From the NCBI RefSeq assembly GCF_014650955.1, contig NZ_BMVY01000006.1:186001-250000 (forward strand): a stretch of 64,000 nucleotides of DNA. The letters run 5' to 3'. Shown here one piece after another: positions 51,694-62,097 of the stretch. Under the pieces are notes generated by a model that saw nothing but the letters and a program-made list of their open reading frames with translations, made no database searches and was not told where the DNA came from. The DNA comes from Streptomyces tauricus. Its GTDB lineage: Bacteria > Actinomycetota > Actinomycetes > Streptomycetales > Streptomycetaceae. Position 1 is the first letter of the stretch, and the number at the start of each line of letters is the position of its first letter. The position numbers and the translations under genes were made by a program.

Positions 51694-52590
51694 CTAGGAC
51701 GGGCTGTCCGGCAGGCCTGCCGAGGGCTCGGCGAGGCCGTTCGGGTATTGCGTGATGATCTCGTCGACGAAGGCGGTCATCCGGTCCCCGTGGAGGGCTC
51801 GGGCGCGGGAGTTCTGGAAATCAGTCAGGTAGTCGTCGACCGCCGACTGATCGTTGCGGGTGGTCAACCCTCCGCTCGCCGTCTCCGTGAACAGCACGTC
51901 GTCGTCATCCGTGAAGGTCAGTGCGATCGATCCACTGCGCAGCACCGCATGGGCGCCGACGCTGAACGGCACGACATCCAAGGTGACATGCGAGTGTTCC
52001 GCCGCGGACTTCAGATGCTGCAGCTGGGCGCGCATCACGGCCGGTCCGCCGATCCAGCGGCGCAGCGCGGCCTCGTCCACCAGGAAGTTCAGATCCGGCT
52101 TCTCGTCCCCGCGTAGCAGTCGGTCCTGGCGCTCGCCGCGCAGGCCGACGATGGCGTCCAGGCGCTCGGGCGAGTTGCGCTTCTCCAGCAGGGCGCGGGT
52201 GTAGTCCTCTGTCTGCAGCAGCCCCGGAATGAAAGTCGGGTGATAGGCGTACAGCGCGTCCGCGGTGCCTTCGAGTCCTAGATAGATCGCGAACTGCGGA
52301 TCAACGATGTCCCGATAAGGGCTCCACCACGGGGGCCTGCGACTGCCCCGGGTGGACTCCTCCAAGTCCTCACGGATCTTGGCGTCGTCGATGCCGTAGA
52401 GATCCAACAGGGCGCGCAGGTCGGTCACCGAGACTCCGACCGAGCCGCCTTCGATGCGGATGACCTTCGACGGGGACCAGGACAGGGCTTCAGCGACATA
52501 GGGCTGGTTGAGGCCGGCCTTCTTCCGGAACGTGCGCAGGGCCAGGCGGACCTTGCGTCGTTCCAGTGCCGGGTCCTTGGGGGTGGCCAT
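51694..52590 (-). CDS. XRE-type regulator with DUF5753 (Scr1 family)
   Basis: A 298-residue regulator. The HTH is LALRTFRKKAGLNQPYVAEAL followed by PSKVIRIEGGSVGVS; the DUF5753 part includes FIPGLLQTEDYTRALL and LDVVPFSVGAHAVLRSGS. It lies upstream of the membrane protein gene and may control it together with the nearby DUF397 gene. AATCTGC/GCAGATT repeats lie 71 bases upstream. Confidence 0.92.
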   Translation of the reverse strand: MATPKDPALERRKVRLALRTFRKKAGLNQPYVAEALSWSPSKVIRIEGGSVGVSVTDLRALLDLYGIDDAKIREDLEESTRGSRRPPWWSPYRDIVDPQFAIYLGLEGTADALYAYHPTFIPGLLQTEDYTRALLEKRNSPERLDAIVGLRGERQDRLLRGDEKPDLNFLVDEAALRRWIGGPAVMRAQLQHLKSAAEHSHVTLDVVPFSVGAHAVLRSGSIALTFTDDDDVLFTETASGGLTTRNDQSAVDDYLTDFQNSRARALHGDRMTAFVDEIITQYPNGLAEPSAGLPDSPS

Positions 52591-52660
52591 GGCCCTGTGC
52601 TCCTACCTCTCCGGGTCCTGCTCAGCTGGCGCGGCGCCGCGTCGACGATGGGCGAGGCGG

Positions 52661-52694
52661 AATCTGCCAGGTAGCAGATTGACCGTAGCAGATT
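52661..52694. promoter_or_regulatory. AATCTGC/GCAGATT repeats before XRE regulator
   Basis: AATCTGC (52661-52667) pairs with GCAGATT (52674-52680), which is repeated at 52688-52694. The repeats are a plausible operator for the XRE protein. Confidence 0.5.
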
Positions 52695-52880
52695 GTCGGT
52701 GGCGATTGGGTATGCGCATTCGTAACCTCGCCGACAGCTGCATGGCGTCAGCCTACCTTCGAGTGACGGAAAACGCGTAATGGCTCTTCCGGGGCTCGGT
52801 GATGACGGTGCGTCACGGCGTACGCAACCGGGGTCGCCGACCGCCCGGCTGACGGGCCGGAACCTTCCTGGGCACGGAAA

Positions 52881-52921
52881 AGGCCTGGTCCACCAGCCGG
52901 AACGGCTGGTGGACCAGGCCT
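52881..52921 (-). terminator. Strong hairpin terminator of serC
   Basis: AGGCCTGGTCCACCAGCC and its exact complement are separated by GGAAC, 28 bases beyond the serC stop. The 18-bp stem is perfect. Confidence 0.92.
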
Positions 52922-52948
52922 ATAGGAGAACTCGGCGGGCTGTGCCGA

Positions 52949-54178
<1,230 letters not shown>

Positions 54179-54186
54179 TTACGTAC

Positions 54187-54237
54187 TCAGGGGCTCCGCC
54201 CCCGAACCCCCGGTCCTCAAACGCCGGACGGGCTGAG
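54187..54237. repeat. Dispersed Streptomyces repeat ending GCCGGACGGGCTGA
   Basis: A sequence of the form CAGGGGCTCCGCCCCCGAAC, then a GC tract and CCTCAAACGCCGGACGGGCT, known from many Streptomyces intergenic regions. It can fold into GC-rich hairpins and lies between serC and the conservon P450. Confidence 0.65.
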
Positions 54238-54275
54238 GGGGCGCCGGACGGGCGGATGTCTTCAGCTGTCCGGCG

Positions 54276-55598
54276 TCATGGGTGTCGGAGACCTCGTGGT
54301 GCGGTCGGTGTGAAGTGGACCGGGAGGGTGGTCAGGCTGCCCAGCCAGGGGGAGGGCCGGCGGGTCAGGGAGGCGGTGGGGACCGCCAGGTCGAGGTCGG
54401 GGAGGCGGTCCAGGACCACCTCGATCGCCGTACGCGCGATCACCTCGGCGATCTCCTGCGCCGGGAACGGACACCGGTGCTCCCCGTGCCCGAAGGAGAA
54501 GTGCGCGCTGTTGCCGCCGGTCAGGGCCGTGCCGTGGGTACGGATCTGCGGGTCGTGGTTCGCGGCCTGGATACCGAGGAGCAGCAGATCCCCGGCCCGG
54601 ACGGCGCGACCGCCGAGCCGGGCGTCGCGGGACGCCCAGCGGCCGGCCACGTTCTGGGTGGGGGTGTCCTCCCACAGGACCTCGTTCATGGCCTCGGCGA
54701 CACTGCGCCGCCCCCCGAACAGCGAGGCCGCGAACCGGTCGTCCGTCAGCATCAGCCGCAGCGAGTTGCCGATCCAGCCCGCGGTCGGCTGCTGGCCCGC
54801 GGTCAGCATGACGATCAGATCCTTGGCGATCTCCTCGTGCGTGAGGGCGGGGCCCGCCGCCGTACGCCCGGAGGCGAGCATGCGGCTGACCACGTCGTCC
54901 GCGGGCCGCGCCGCCCGGTCGGCCACCAGCCGCGCCATGCACGCGGCCACGTGCAACTGCCCCGCCATGGCGTCGCCGCGCCCGTCGACCATGTCGTTCA
55001 GGGCGGCGACGAGGCCCGGCCCCTGCTCGTCGGCGAAGCCGTAGAGGGTGGCGAGGACCCGTACGGGGAGCAGGGCCGCGTACCGCGCGACGAGGTCCGT
55101 CGTGCCGTCGGCGCACACCGCGTCGATCAGCTCGTCGGCGAGCCGTTCGGCGTGGGCGCGCAGCTCGAAGGGGTCGACGGCTTCGAGCGCGCCGCCGATC
55201 ACCGCCACGCGCGCGCGATGGCGGTCGCCGACGGTGTGCAGGACGGAGGAGTGCCCGCGGCCGATCATCGGCAGCAGCGGCCAGTCGTCGGGGACACGCG
55301 CCCACTGGTTCCAGAGGCCGGAGTCACGGCTGAACAGCACGGCGTCCCCGGTGACCTGGTGCAGCTCGCGGTAGCCGAGGACGAGCCACGCCGGGATGTC
55401 CGCGTCGAGCAGCACCGGGGCCACCGCGCCGAACTCACGCCGCAACTCCCGGTAGAGGGCGGCCGGTTCGGACCGGAACCGGGGACTGTCCAGGCGTACG
55501 GGGCCAGGGCCAGGGCCCGCGCCAGGGCCAGGGCCAGGGCCCGGGCCGAAGTCATGGCCCGGGTCCGAGCCCGCGCCGTTGCTCGGGATCGGGCTCAC
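54276..55598 (-). CDS. Cytochrome P450, CYP157-like (conservon P450)
   Basis: A 440-residue P450. The heme Cys is in FSFGHGEHRCPFPAQEIAE, near residue 372. The I-helix reads TAGQQPTAG, unlike the usual AGxET. The K-helix motif ExxR is replaced by EVLW at 306-309 (NEVLWEDTP); this loss is a recorded peculiarity of the CYP157 family found in Streptomyces conservons. The N-terminus has a GPGPGPGPGAGPGPGP run (residues 18-33). It is the last gene of the conservon operon, 69 bases after cvnC. The substrate and redox partner are unknown. Confidence 0.9.
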   Translation of the reverse strand: MSPIPSNGAGSDPGHDFGPGPGPGPGAGPGPGPVRLDSPRFRSEPAALYRELRREFGAVAPVLLDADIPAWLVLGYRELHQVTGDAVLFSRDSGLWNQWARVPDDWPLLPMIGRGHSSVLHTVGDRHRARVAVIGGALEAVDPFELRAHAERLADELIDAVCADGTTDLVARYAALLPVRVLATLYGFADEQGPGLVAALNDMVDGRGDAMAGQLHVAACMARLVADRAARPADDVVSRMLASGRTAAGPALTHEEIAKDLIVMLTAGQQPTAGWIGNSLRLMLTDDRFAASLFGGRRSVAEAMNEVLWEDTPTQNVAGRWASRDARLGGRAVRAGDLLLLGIQAANHDPQIRTHGTALTGGNSAHFSFGHGEHRCPFPAQEIAEVIARTAIEVVLDRLPDLDLAVPTASLTRRPSPWLGSLTTLPVHFTPTAPRGLRHP

Positions 55599-55667
55599 CG
55601 GGTTGTCTCCCGGGCGGCCTTACAGGTGGTCGCGTCGGCCGTCGTCCGGTGTCGTGACCGGGCGGCC

Positions 55668-56024
55668 TCAGAGGTTGCGGAGTCCAACGAGCACCTGTTC
55701 CAGGACGTGGGGATCGGGACGGCCGCCGAGTTCGGCCCTGCGGGGATGGCGGGCGCTGACGCGGCCCTCGGCGAGCAGGTCGCAGAGCAGGATCTTCGTG
55801 ATGGTGACCGGAAGCCGAAGCTCGGCGGCGACCTCGGCGACGGCGGTGGGCCGCCCGGTGAGGCGCAGGATCGCCGCGTGCTCCGACTGCATGCCCGGCA
55901 CCGGGTCGCACTCGGCGACGACCAGCGTCAACAGGTCGAAGGGCGTGCCGGGCGCGGACCGGGTACGCCCCTGGGTGAGGGTGTAGAGCCGGTCGGGCGC
56001 GTCGTCCCTGCCCGGGCGGCTCAT
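55668..56024 (-). CDS. DUF742 protein, conservon component CvnC
   Basis: A 118-residue protein with the DUF742 pattern: DDAPDRLYTLTQGRTR, FDLLTLVVAE, and the winged-helix-like core LPVTITKILLCDLLAEGRV. In conservons it binds the CvnB and CvnD proteins below the sensor. Its ATG overlaps the cvnB stop (ATGA). Confidence 0.9.
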   Translation of the reverse strand: MSRPGRDDAPDRLYTLTQGRTRSAPGTPFDLLTLVVAECDPVPGMQSEHAAILRLTGRPTAVAEVAAELRLPVTITKILLCDLLAEGRVSARHPRRAELGGRPDPHVLEQVLVGLRNL

Positions 56025-56485
56025 GGCCGGCGTGGTGGCGCGCTCAGGTGTCCGTCGAGTTGTTCCACGAGTTGGCCCATGTTGTGTCCGACGATCCCGG
56101 TGTCGGCCTCCTCGGTCGTGACCAGGGCCAGGTGCGCGCCCTCGCCCGCCTCGACGATGAACAGGATCCCGCCGTAGAACTCGGTCATGGCCGACCGTAC
56201 GTCCCCGGTGCCGTCCCCGAACTGGAGGGAGGCCCCGTGGGACAGCGCCTGGATCCCCGCGGCGATGGCGGCGAGGTGGTCGGCCTGGTCGACGGAGAGT
56301 TCCGGCGTACTGCACAGCTTGAGGCCGTCCCGGGAGAGCACGAGCGCGTGCCGGGCACCCGGGGTGCGCGCCAGCAGCCCCTGTACGAGCCAGCCGAGCT
56401 TCTCCTCGGTCGTCGACGTGCTGGAGGTCGCGGAGGTGATGGAGGTGGACGACGTGACGGAGGTGGTGCCGGTGTGGACGCTCAT
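56021..56485 (-). CDS. Roadblock/LC7 protein, conservon component CvnB
   Basis: A 154-residue roadblock-fold protein: WLVQGLLARTPGARHALVLS, DHLAAIAAGIQALSHGAS and GILFIVEAGEGAHLALV form the characteristic helices and sheet. Residues 5-26 are an extra Ser/Thr repeat (TSSTSITSATSSTSTT). It overlaps cvnA and cvnC by 4 bases at each end, so the three are tightly coupled. It probably acts as a GAP-like or dimerisation partner in the conservon complex at the membrane. Confidence 0.92.
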   Translation of the reverse strand: MSVHTGTTSVTSSTSITSATSSTSTTEEKLGWLVQGLLARTPGARHALVLSRDGLKLCSTPELSVDQADHLAAIAAGIQALSHGASLQFGDGTGDVRSAMTEFYGGILFIVEAGEGAHLALVTTEEADTGIVGHNMGQLVEQLDGHLSAPPRRP

Positions 56486-58365
56486 GACGTGGGGTCGCCT
56501 TCCGGGTGGGGAGTGGCAGGGCTCGTACGGGCCTGTACGGGCTCGTCCGCCGGAGGGCGGCGCACGGCTTGGCGGAAGTTGTCGAAGCGGGTGGCGCGGT
56601 TCATGACGTCGTCGGGGGTGGGGTGGGAGGTCTCCCGGGAGGTCGCTCGGGAACCGGGTGTTCCGGCGCGGTCGGCGTCGGCCTCCGCCGTGCCGTCGAC
56701 CGCGGCCCCGGCTTCGGCCCTGGCTTCGACCGCGGCTTCGGCTTCGGCCTCGGCGAAGGTGCGGCCGCGGTGACGCCGGGGGAGCAGTTCGGCGTGATCG
56801 GCGGGCCGGGGCCGGAAACCGTGGGCGGGCACCGGCTCCGGGTCCAGGTCGGGGACGGCATGGGAGGCCGCGTACGAACCGTGGGAGCCGGACCAGGGGA
56901 ACTCCTCCGGGTCGTCCGGGACCGACCAGGGGCCGGGGCGCGGGCCGGGGAAGGGCGACGAGGACCCCCGTACGACCGGGTCCGGGGCCGAGGGCGAGGC
57001 GGGCGAGGGCGGGGGCTGGGGTGAGGAAGGTGCCCGGAACGGCGGCGGTGTCGGGGTTGGGACGGAGGTCCGCGCGGAGGTCGGTACGGAGGTGGCCGCA
57101 GCCGCCTGATCGGAGGCGGACGCGGACGCAGCGGCCGGAGTCGACGCCGACGCAGGGGTTGGAGTCGGTACTGACGTCGACGCCGACAGTGGGGTCGCGA
57201 GGATGTCCTGCGGGATGCGGACCAGGACGCCCGTGCCGCCGCGCGCCGAGGGGCGGAAGGAGACCGTCAGGCCGTACTTGCGGGCGAGCCGGCCGACGAC
57301 CGTGAGGCCGAGCCGGGCGCCGGTGAGACCGCCGAGCCCCGTCTCCGTACCCGAGACGGCCCGTTCGGCGCGCCGGAGTTGGGCCTCGCTCATCACCAGG
57401 CCGCTGTCCTCCACGGAGACGATGACCCCGGCCGGTACCTCCTCCACGTAGACGTGCACTTCGGCCGTCGGCGGTGAGAAGGTCGCGGCGTTGTCGAGGA
57501 TCTCGGCGAGCGCGTGCATGACGGCCTCGGCGGCGTGCCCGGCGACCGCCGCCTCGCTCGCCGAGTGGACGCGTACGCGCTGGTAGCCGCCGATGCGGCC
57601 CATCGCGCCGCGCAGGATCGACTCCATGACGATGGGGCGCGCCCAGCGGCGGCCGGAGCGCGCGCCCGTGAGGACGGCGACGGAGTCGGCGAGACGGCCC
57701 GCCTGGGCGGTGCGGTGGTCGAGGTGGAGGAGGTCGGCGAGTACGTCCTCGTCGGCGTGCCTCTCCTCCATGGCGCGCAGGTCGGCCAGCATGCTGGTGG
57801 TGAGGGCCTGGAGGCGGCCGGCGGTGTTGGCGGAGGCCGAGACGGCGGTGGCGCGGTCGGTTCTCGCCTGGCGCAACTCGTCGGTCACGCGCGCGTTCTC
57901 GGCGCTGAGGCGGGTGCGCTCGCGGTCGAGTTCGGCGGCGAGTCGCACCTTCTGGTGGGCGTTCTGCTCGGCGAGTCGCGCGCGTTCACGGGTGAACTCG
58001 TCGGTGAGGCGGGCGTGTTCCCTGGCGGATTCCTCCGTGAGGGCGGCCTTTTCCTGAAGTAATCGGCCGGCGTCCTGGGAGACCGCTTCGAGACGGCGGA
58101 GGAGTAATCGGGAGGTCTGGGCGGCGTGACCGGCCACGGCCACGGCGGCGCACAGCAGGAGCAGGGCCGCGCCCAGGCCCCAGCCGAGGGGGACGCGCGC
58201 CTGAGCGGGAGCCAGGGCGACCGCGGCTCCGACGGCGAACCCGGCCGGTACGACCGTCAGAAGCGGAGCGACCGCGACGGCACGCAGACGGGGGCGTGCG
58301 CTGCCGAGTTGTGCGAGGGACGGCCGATCTTTTGTGGGGCGCGCTTGCGAGGTGGGCGCGGTCAT
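56482..58365 (-). CDS. Sensor-kinase-like protein, conservon component CvnA
   Basis: A 627-residue protein with two membrane helices (about 32-80), a long coiled coil (about 90-185, LEAVSQDAGRLLQEKAAL onward) and a histidine-kinase-like ATPase domain: ALAEILDNAATFSPP N-box near 290, GLGGLTGARLGLTVVGRLA G-box, and SARGGTGVLVRIP. The C-terminal 240 residues are Pro/Ser/Thr/Ala-rich. ATG 58365 follows GAGGAC at 9 bases. It heads the A-B-C-P450 operon. Confidence 0.92.
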   Translation of the reverse strand: MTAPTSQARPTKDRPSLAQLGSARPRLRAVAVAPLLTVVPAGFAVGAAVALAPAQARVPLGWGLGAALLLLCAAVAVAGHAAQTSRLLLRRLEAVSQDAGRLLQEKAALTEESAREHARLTDEFTRERARLAEQNAHQKVRLAAELDRERTRLSAENARVTDELRQARTDRATAVSASANTAGRLQALTTSMLADLRAMEERHADEDVLADLLHLDHRTAQAGRLADSVAVLTGARSGRRWARPIVMESILRGAMGRIGGYQRVRVHSASEAAVAGHAAEAVMHALAEILDNAATFSPPTAEVHVYVEEVPAGVIVSVEDSGLVMSEAQLRRAERAVSGTETGLGGLTGARLGLTVVGRLARKYGLTVSFRPSARGGTGVLVRIPQDILATPLSASTSVPTPTPASASTPAAASASASDQAAAATSVPTSARTSVPTPTPPPFRAPSSPQPPPSPASPSAPDPVVRGSSSPFPGPRPGPWSVPDDPEEFPWSGSHGSYAASHAVPDLDPEPVPAHGFRPRPADHAELLPRRHRGRTFAEAEAEAAVEARAEAGAAVDGTAEADADRAGTPGSRATSRETSHPTPDDVMNRATRFDNFRQAVRRPPADEPVQARTSPATPHPEGDPTS

Positions 58366-58559
58366 GAATCGTGTCCTCGGTCGTGTCCTGGGCGGGATGC
58401 GACACCTGGTGCTCAACTGGCGGTCACTATATGGGACTTCGTGATCGGAACGGGCACGTTCCGGCGCACTCTCACAATTCGTCCGCGAATAACTGAGGAG
58501 CCGCCCCGGCGCGCAATGGGGCGCACGAAATAGAAGAGCGCCCCCGATCGCCAGTTCCC

Positions 58560-59012
58560 CCTCGGGCGGGGGCCGCCGCTCCGAGGGACGCCCCCGGCAG
58601 CCCCGCCAGGGGCGCGGGGAACTGCGCACCCGACCACGGCGGCACGGGTAGCCGAAGCCCGCCCGCGAGGCCTGCCCCCGGGGGGGGCTAGGGGCGCCGC
58701 TTCGGGGGACGCTCCCGGCAGCCCCGCCAGGGGCGCGGGGAACTGCGCACCCGGCCACAGCGGCACCGGCAGCCGAAGTCCGATCGCGAGGCCTGCCCCC
58801 GGGGGCTGGGGCCGCCGCTTCGGGGGACGCTCCCGGCAGCCCCGCCAGGGGCGCGGGGAACTGCGCACCCGACCACGGCGGCACGGGTAGCCGAAGCCCG
58901 CCCGCGAGGCCTGCCCCCGGGGGGAGCTAGGGGCGCCGCTTCGGGGGACGCCCCGGCAACCCCGCCAGGGGCGCGGGGAACTGCGCACCCGGCCACAGCG
59001 GCCCCGGCAGCG
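58560..59012. repeat. Four tandem 120-bp units containing the GGGGCGCGGGGAACTGCGC element
   Basis: The element is at about 58611, 58732, 58852 and 58972. Each unit also has CCCGGCAGCCCCGCCAGGGG before it and GCGAGGCCTGCCCCCGGGG after it. The units differ at few positions. No gene lies in 58366-59021 apart from the promoter side of cvnA. Confidence 0.9.
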
Positions 59013-59033
59013 CGAGGGCACATGCTTGGGCAC

Positions 59034-61949
59034 ATGACCGAAACGGATCTCGGGAAGCTGCAGTCGGAACTGCGCAAGACCGTCCGCGGCGAAGTCTCCT
59101 TCGACGCGACCGCGCGAGCGCTGCACACCATGGACGCGTCCAACTACCGCCGCGTCCCCCACGGCGTGGTCGCCCCGAGAGACGCCGACGACGTAGCGGC
59201 GGCCCTCTCCGCGTGCGCCGAACTCGGCGTACCGGTAGTGCCCCGAGGCGGCGGCACATCGATCGCCGGCCAGGCGACCGGCACGGGCGTCGTCCTCGAC
59301 TTCACCCGCCACATGAACCGGATCGTGTCCCTGGACGCCGACACCCGCACCGCCGTGGTCCAGCCAGGAGTCGTCCTGGACCGCCTCCAGGAGGCAGCCG
59401 CACCGCACGGCCTCCGCTTCGGACCCGACCCCTCGACCCACGCCCGCTGCACGCTCGGCGGAATGATCGGCAACAACTCCTGCGGCTCCCACTCGGTCGC
59501 CTGGGGAACCACCGCGGACAACGTGCGCGAACTCTCCGTACTCACCGCACGCGGCGACCGCCTCCGCCCGGGCCCCGCCTGGGCCGGCGCCCCCGACGGC
59601 CTACGGGCCCTGGTGGAAGCCGAGTTGAAGACCCTCCGCACCGGCTTCCCCGCCCTCCCCCGCCGTATCTCCGGCTACGCCCTCGACGCACTCCTCCCCG
59701 AACGCGGCGCGGACGTCGCACGCCTCCTCTGCGGCTCCGAGGGCACCCTCGGCATCCTCACCGAGGCGGCCGTACGCCTCGTGGAGGCACCCCGCGCGCG
59801 TGCGCTCGCCGTCCTCGCCTACGCCGACGAGAGCGCGGCGGCGGAAGCGGCCCCCGGCCTGCTGCCCCACGGCCCGATGACGGTGGAGGGGATGGCCGCC
59901 GACCTCGTACCGCCGGACGCGCAGCTACCCCGAGGCGGCGCCTGGCTGTTCGTGGAGACGGGCGGCGACACGGCGGCACATGCACGCGCGCGTGCCGAGG
60001 CGATCGCCCGCGTGGCGGACGTGACGGACTCCCTGGTCGTCACCGACCCCGCAGCGCAACGCACCCTGTGGCGTATCCGCGAGGACGCCAGCGGCACGGC
60101 GACCCGCATGCCGGACGGCACCGAGGCCTGGCCCGGCTGGGAGGACTGCGCGGTACCACCGGCCCGCCTCGGCGCGTACTTGCGGGACTTCAGGGGCCTG
60201 TTGACGTCCCACGGGCTGCGCGGGGCGCCGTACGGCCACTTCGGGGACGGCTGCATCCACGTACGCATCGACTTCGACCTGCTGACCCCCGCGGGCGTGA
60301 CCCGCTTCCGCCGCTTCTCCGAAGAACTGGCCGAACTGGTCGTCGCGCACGGCGGCTCCCTGTCCGGGGAGCACGGGGACGGACAGGCGCGGGCGGAGCT
60401 GCTGCCGAAGATGTACGGGCCCCGGGTGATCGGGCTCCTCGAGCAGGTCAAGGACCTCTGGGACCCGGACGGCCTGCTCAACCCCGGCATGCTGGTCAGG
60501 CCGCACCGCCTGGACGAGAACCTGCGCTTCGCGGCCCTCCCGCGCGAACCCGTGGACGTCGAGTTCGGCTATCCGGCCGACGGCGGGGACTTCTCGGCGG
60601 CGGTACGCCGCTGCGTCGGCGTGGCCAAGTGCCGCACCGAGACGGCGGGGGGCGCCTCGGTGATGTGCCCGTCCTTCCGGGCCACCGGCGAGGAGGAGCA
60701 CTCCACGCGCGGGCGTGCGCGACTGCTGCACGAGATGCTGGCCGGCGAGGTGATCACGGACGGCTGGCGCTCCACGGAGGTACGCGACGCGCTGGACCTC
60801 TGCCTCTCCTGCAAGGGCTGCCGCTCGGACTGCCCGGTGGGCGTCGACATGGCCACGTACAAGGCGGAGTTCCTGCACCACCACTACGAGGGCCGCAGGC
60901 GGCCGGCGGCGCACTACGCCATGGGATGGCTGCCGTTGTGGCTCCGCCTGGTGGACCGCACGCGCACGGCACGCCTGGTCAACGTCCTCTCCTCCGTCCG
61001 ACCCCTGGCGGCGCTCGCCAAGCGGCTGGGCGGCATCGCACCGGAGCGGGAGATTCCGCGGGTGGCGGGGGAGACGTTCAGCCGGTGGTGGGCCCGGAAC
61101 GGCGGAGCCGGGCCGCAGCCCACGGAACCTAGGACCGGATCCGCGGAGCCACGGACCGAGTCCTCCGGACCAGGGACGGTCCTCCTCTGGCCGGACACCT
61201 TCACCGAGCACCTCTCCCCGTCCGTCGGCAAGGCGGCCGTACGGGTCCTGGAGGCGGCGGGCCTGAACGTGACGCCGGTGACCGCCGACGGGCGACCGTC
61301 CACTCGCGGCCCGGGGGTCTGCTGCGGCCTGACCTACATCTCGACGGGACAACTGGACCGAGCCCGTACGGTGATGCGCCGCACCCTCGACCTGATGGAC
61401 CCACTCCTGGACTCCCTCCCGGGCTCTCTCTCGGAGCCGGCGTCCGCTTCGGGGCCCCCGCCCGTCGTCGTCCTCGAACCGAGCTGCGCGGCAGCCCTGC
61501 GTACGGACCTGCCGGAGCTGCTGCCCGACGATCCGCGCGCGCGGCGCCTGGCGGCGGCGGTGGTGACGTTCGCGGAGGCGCTGGAACGCCACGCCCCGCA
61601 CTGGACACCCCCGCGTCTGGACCGCCCGGTGGTGGGCCAGACCCACTGCCACCAGCACGCGGTCCTCGGCGACGCGGCGGACCGCCGCCTGCGCGAGGCG
61701 GCCGGCCTGACCGGCACCCTGGCGGGCGGCTGCTGCGGTCTCGCGGGCAACTTCGGCTTCGAGAAGGGCCACTACGAGGTGTCGACGGCCTGCGCCGAGG
61801 AACAACTGCTCCCCGCGGTCCGCGAGGCCCCAGACGGCACGGCCGTTCTGGCCGACGGCTTCTCCTGCCGCACCCAACTACACCAGACGGCGCAGACAAG
61901 GGCCCACCACCTGGCAGAGCTCCTGGCGGCCGCCCTCCCCCCGGCCTGA
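59034..61949 (+). CDS. FAD-linked oxidase/Fe-S protein (D-lactate/glycolate dehydrogenase-like fusion)
   Basis: A 971-residue two-part enzyme. Residues 1-480 are a VAO-type FAD domain (VVPRGGGTSIAGQATGTG binds FAD; GMIGNNSCGSHSVAWG; GEHGDGQARAELL). Residues 530-620 carry ferredoxin-like Cys clusters, including CLSCKGCRSDCPVGVD, and the C-terminus is a GlcF-type CCG domain (GVCCGLTYISTGQLD; GCCGLAGNFGFE). The layout matches fused GlcD-GlcF or quinone-linked D-lactate dehydrogenases, expected to feed electrons to menaquinone. ATG 59034 is preferred; ATG 59022 is in frame. Confidence 0.9.
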   Translation: MTETDLGKLQSELRKTVRGEVSFDATARALHTMDASNYRRVPHGVVAPRDADDVAAALSACAELGVPVVPRGGGTSIAGQATGTGVVLDFTRHMNRIVSLDADTRTAVVQPGVVLDRLQEAAAPHGLRFGPDPSTHARCTLGGMIGNNSCGSHSVAWGTTADNVRELSVLTARGDRLRPGPAWAGAPDGLRALVEAELKTLRTGFPALPRRISGYALDALLPERGADVARLLCGSEGTLGILTEAAVRLVEAPRARALAVLAYADESAAAEAAPGLLPHGPMTVEGMAADLVPPDAQLPRGGAWLFVETGGDTAAHARARAEAIARVADVTDSLVVTDPAAQRTLWRIREDASGTATRMPDGTEAWPGWEDCAVPPARLGAYLRDFRGLLTSHGLRGAPYGHFGDGCIHVRIDFDLLTPAGVTRFRRFSEELAELVVAHGGSLSGEHGDGQARAELLPKMYGPRVIGLLEQVKDLWDPDGLLNPGMLVRPHRLDENLRFAALPREPVDVEFGYPADGGDFSAAVRRCVGVAKCRTETAGGASVMCPSFRATGEEEHSTRGRARLLHEMLAGEVITDGWRSTEVRDALDLCLSCKGCRSDCPVGVDMATYKAEFLHHHYEGRRRPAAHYAMGWLPLWLRLVDRTRTARLVNVLSSVRPLAALAKRLGGIAPEREIPRVAGETFSRWWARNGGAGPQPTEPRTGSAEPRTESSGPGTVLLWPDTFTEHLSPSVGKAAVRVLEAAGLNVTPVTADGRPSTRGPGVCCGLTYISTGQLDRARTVMRRTLDLMDPLLDSLPGSLSEPASASGPPPVVVLEPSCAAALRTDLPELLPDDPRARRLAAAVVTFAEALERHAPHWTPPRLDRPVVGQTHCHQHAVLGDAADRRLREAAGLTGTLAGGCCGLAGNFGFEKGHYEVSTACAEEQLLPAVREAPDGTAVLADGFSCRTQLHQTAQTRAHHLAELLAAALPPA

Positions 61950-62033
61950 CCCACCCCGTGGGCCCCACAGCCCACCCCCCACACCCCCGTAAGCTGCAAA
62001 CCCGCTTCACAACCCTGACCAAGTCCATTACCC

Positions 62034-62049
62034 TGGACTGGCCAGTCCA
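62034..62049. promoter_or_regulatory. 16-bp palindrome before EamA transporter
   Basis: TGGACTGGCCAGTCCA is perfect and lies 49 bases before the start codon. An ACATGTAC-like element follows at about 62063. The binding protein is not encoded nearby. Confidence 0.6.
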
Positions 62050-62097
62050 TCACGATGTACAAAACATGTACCCCACCCGAACTTCCTGGACGCCCCC

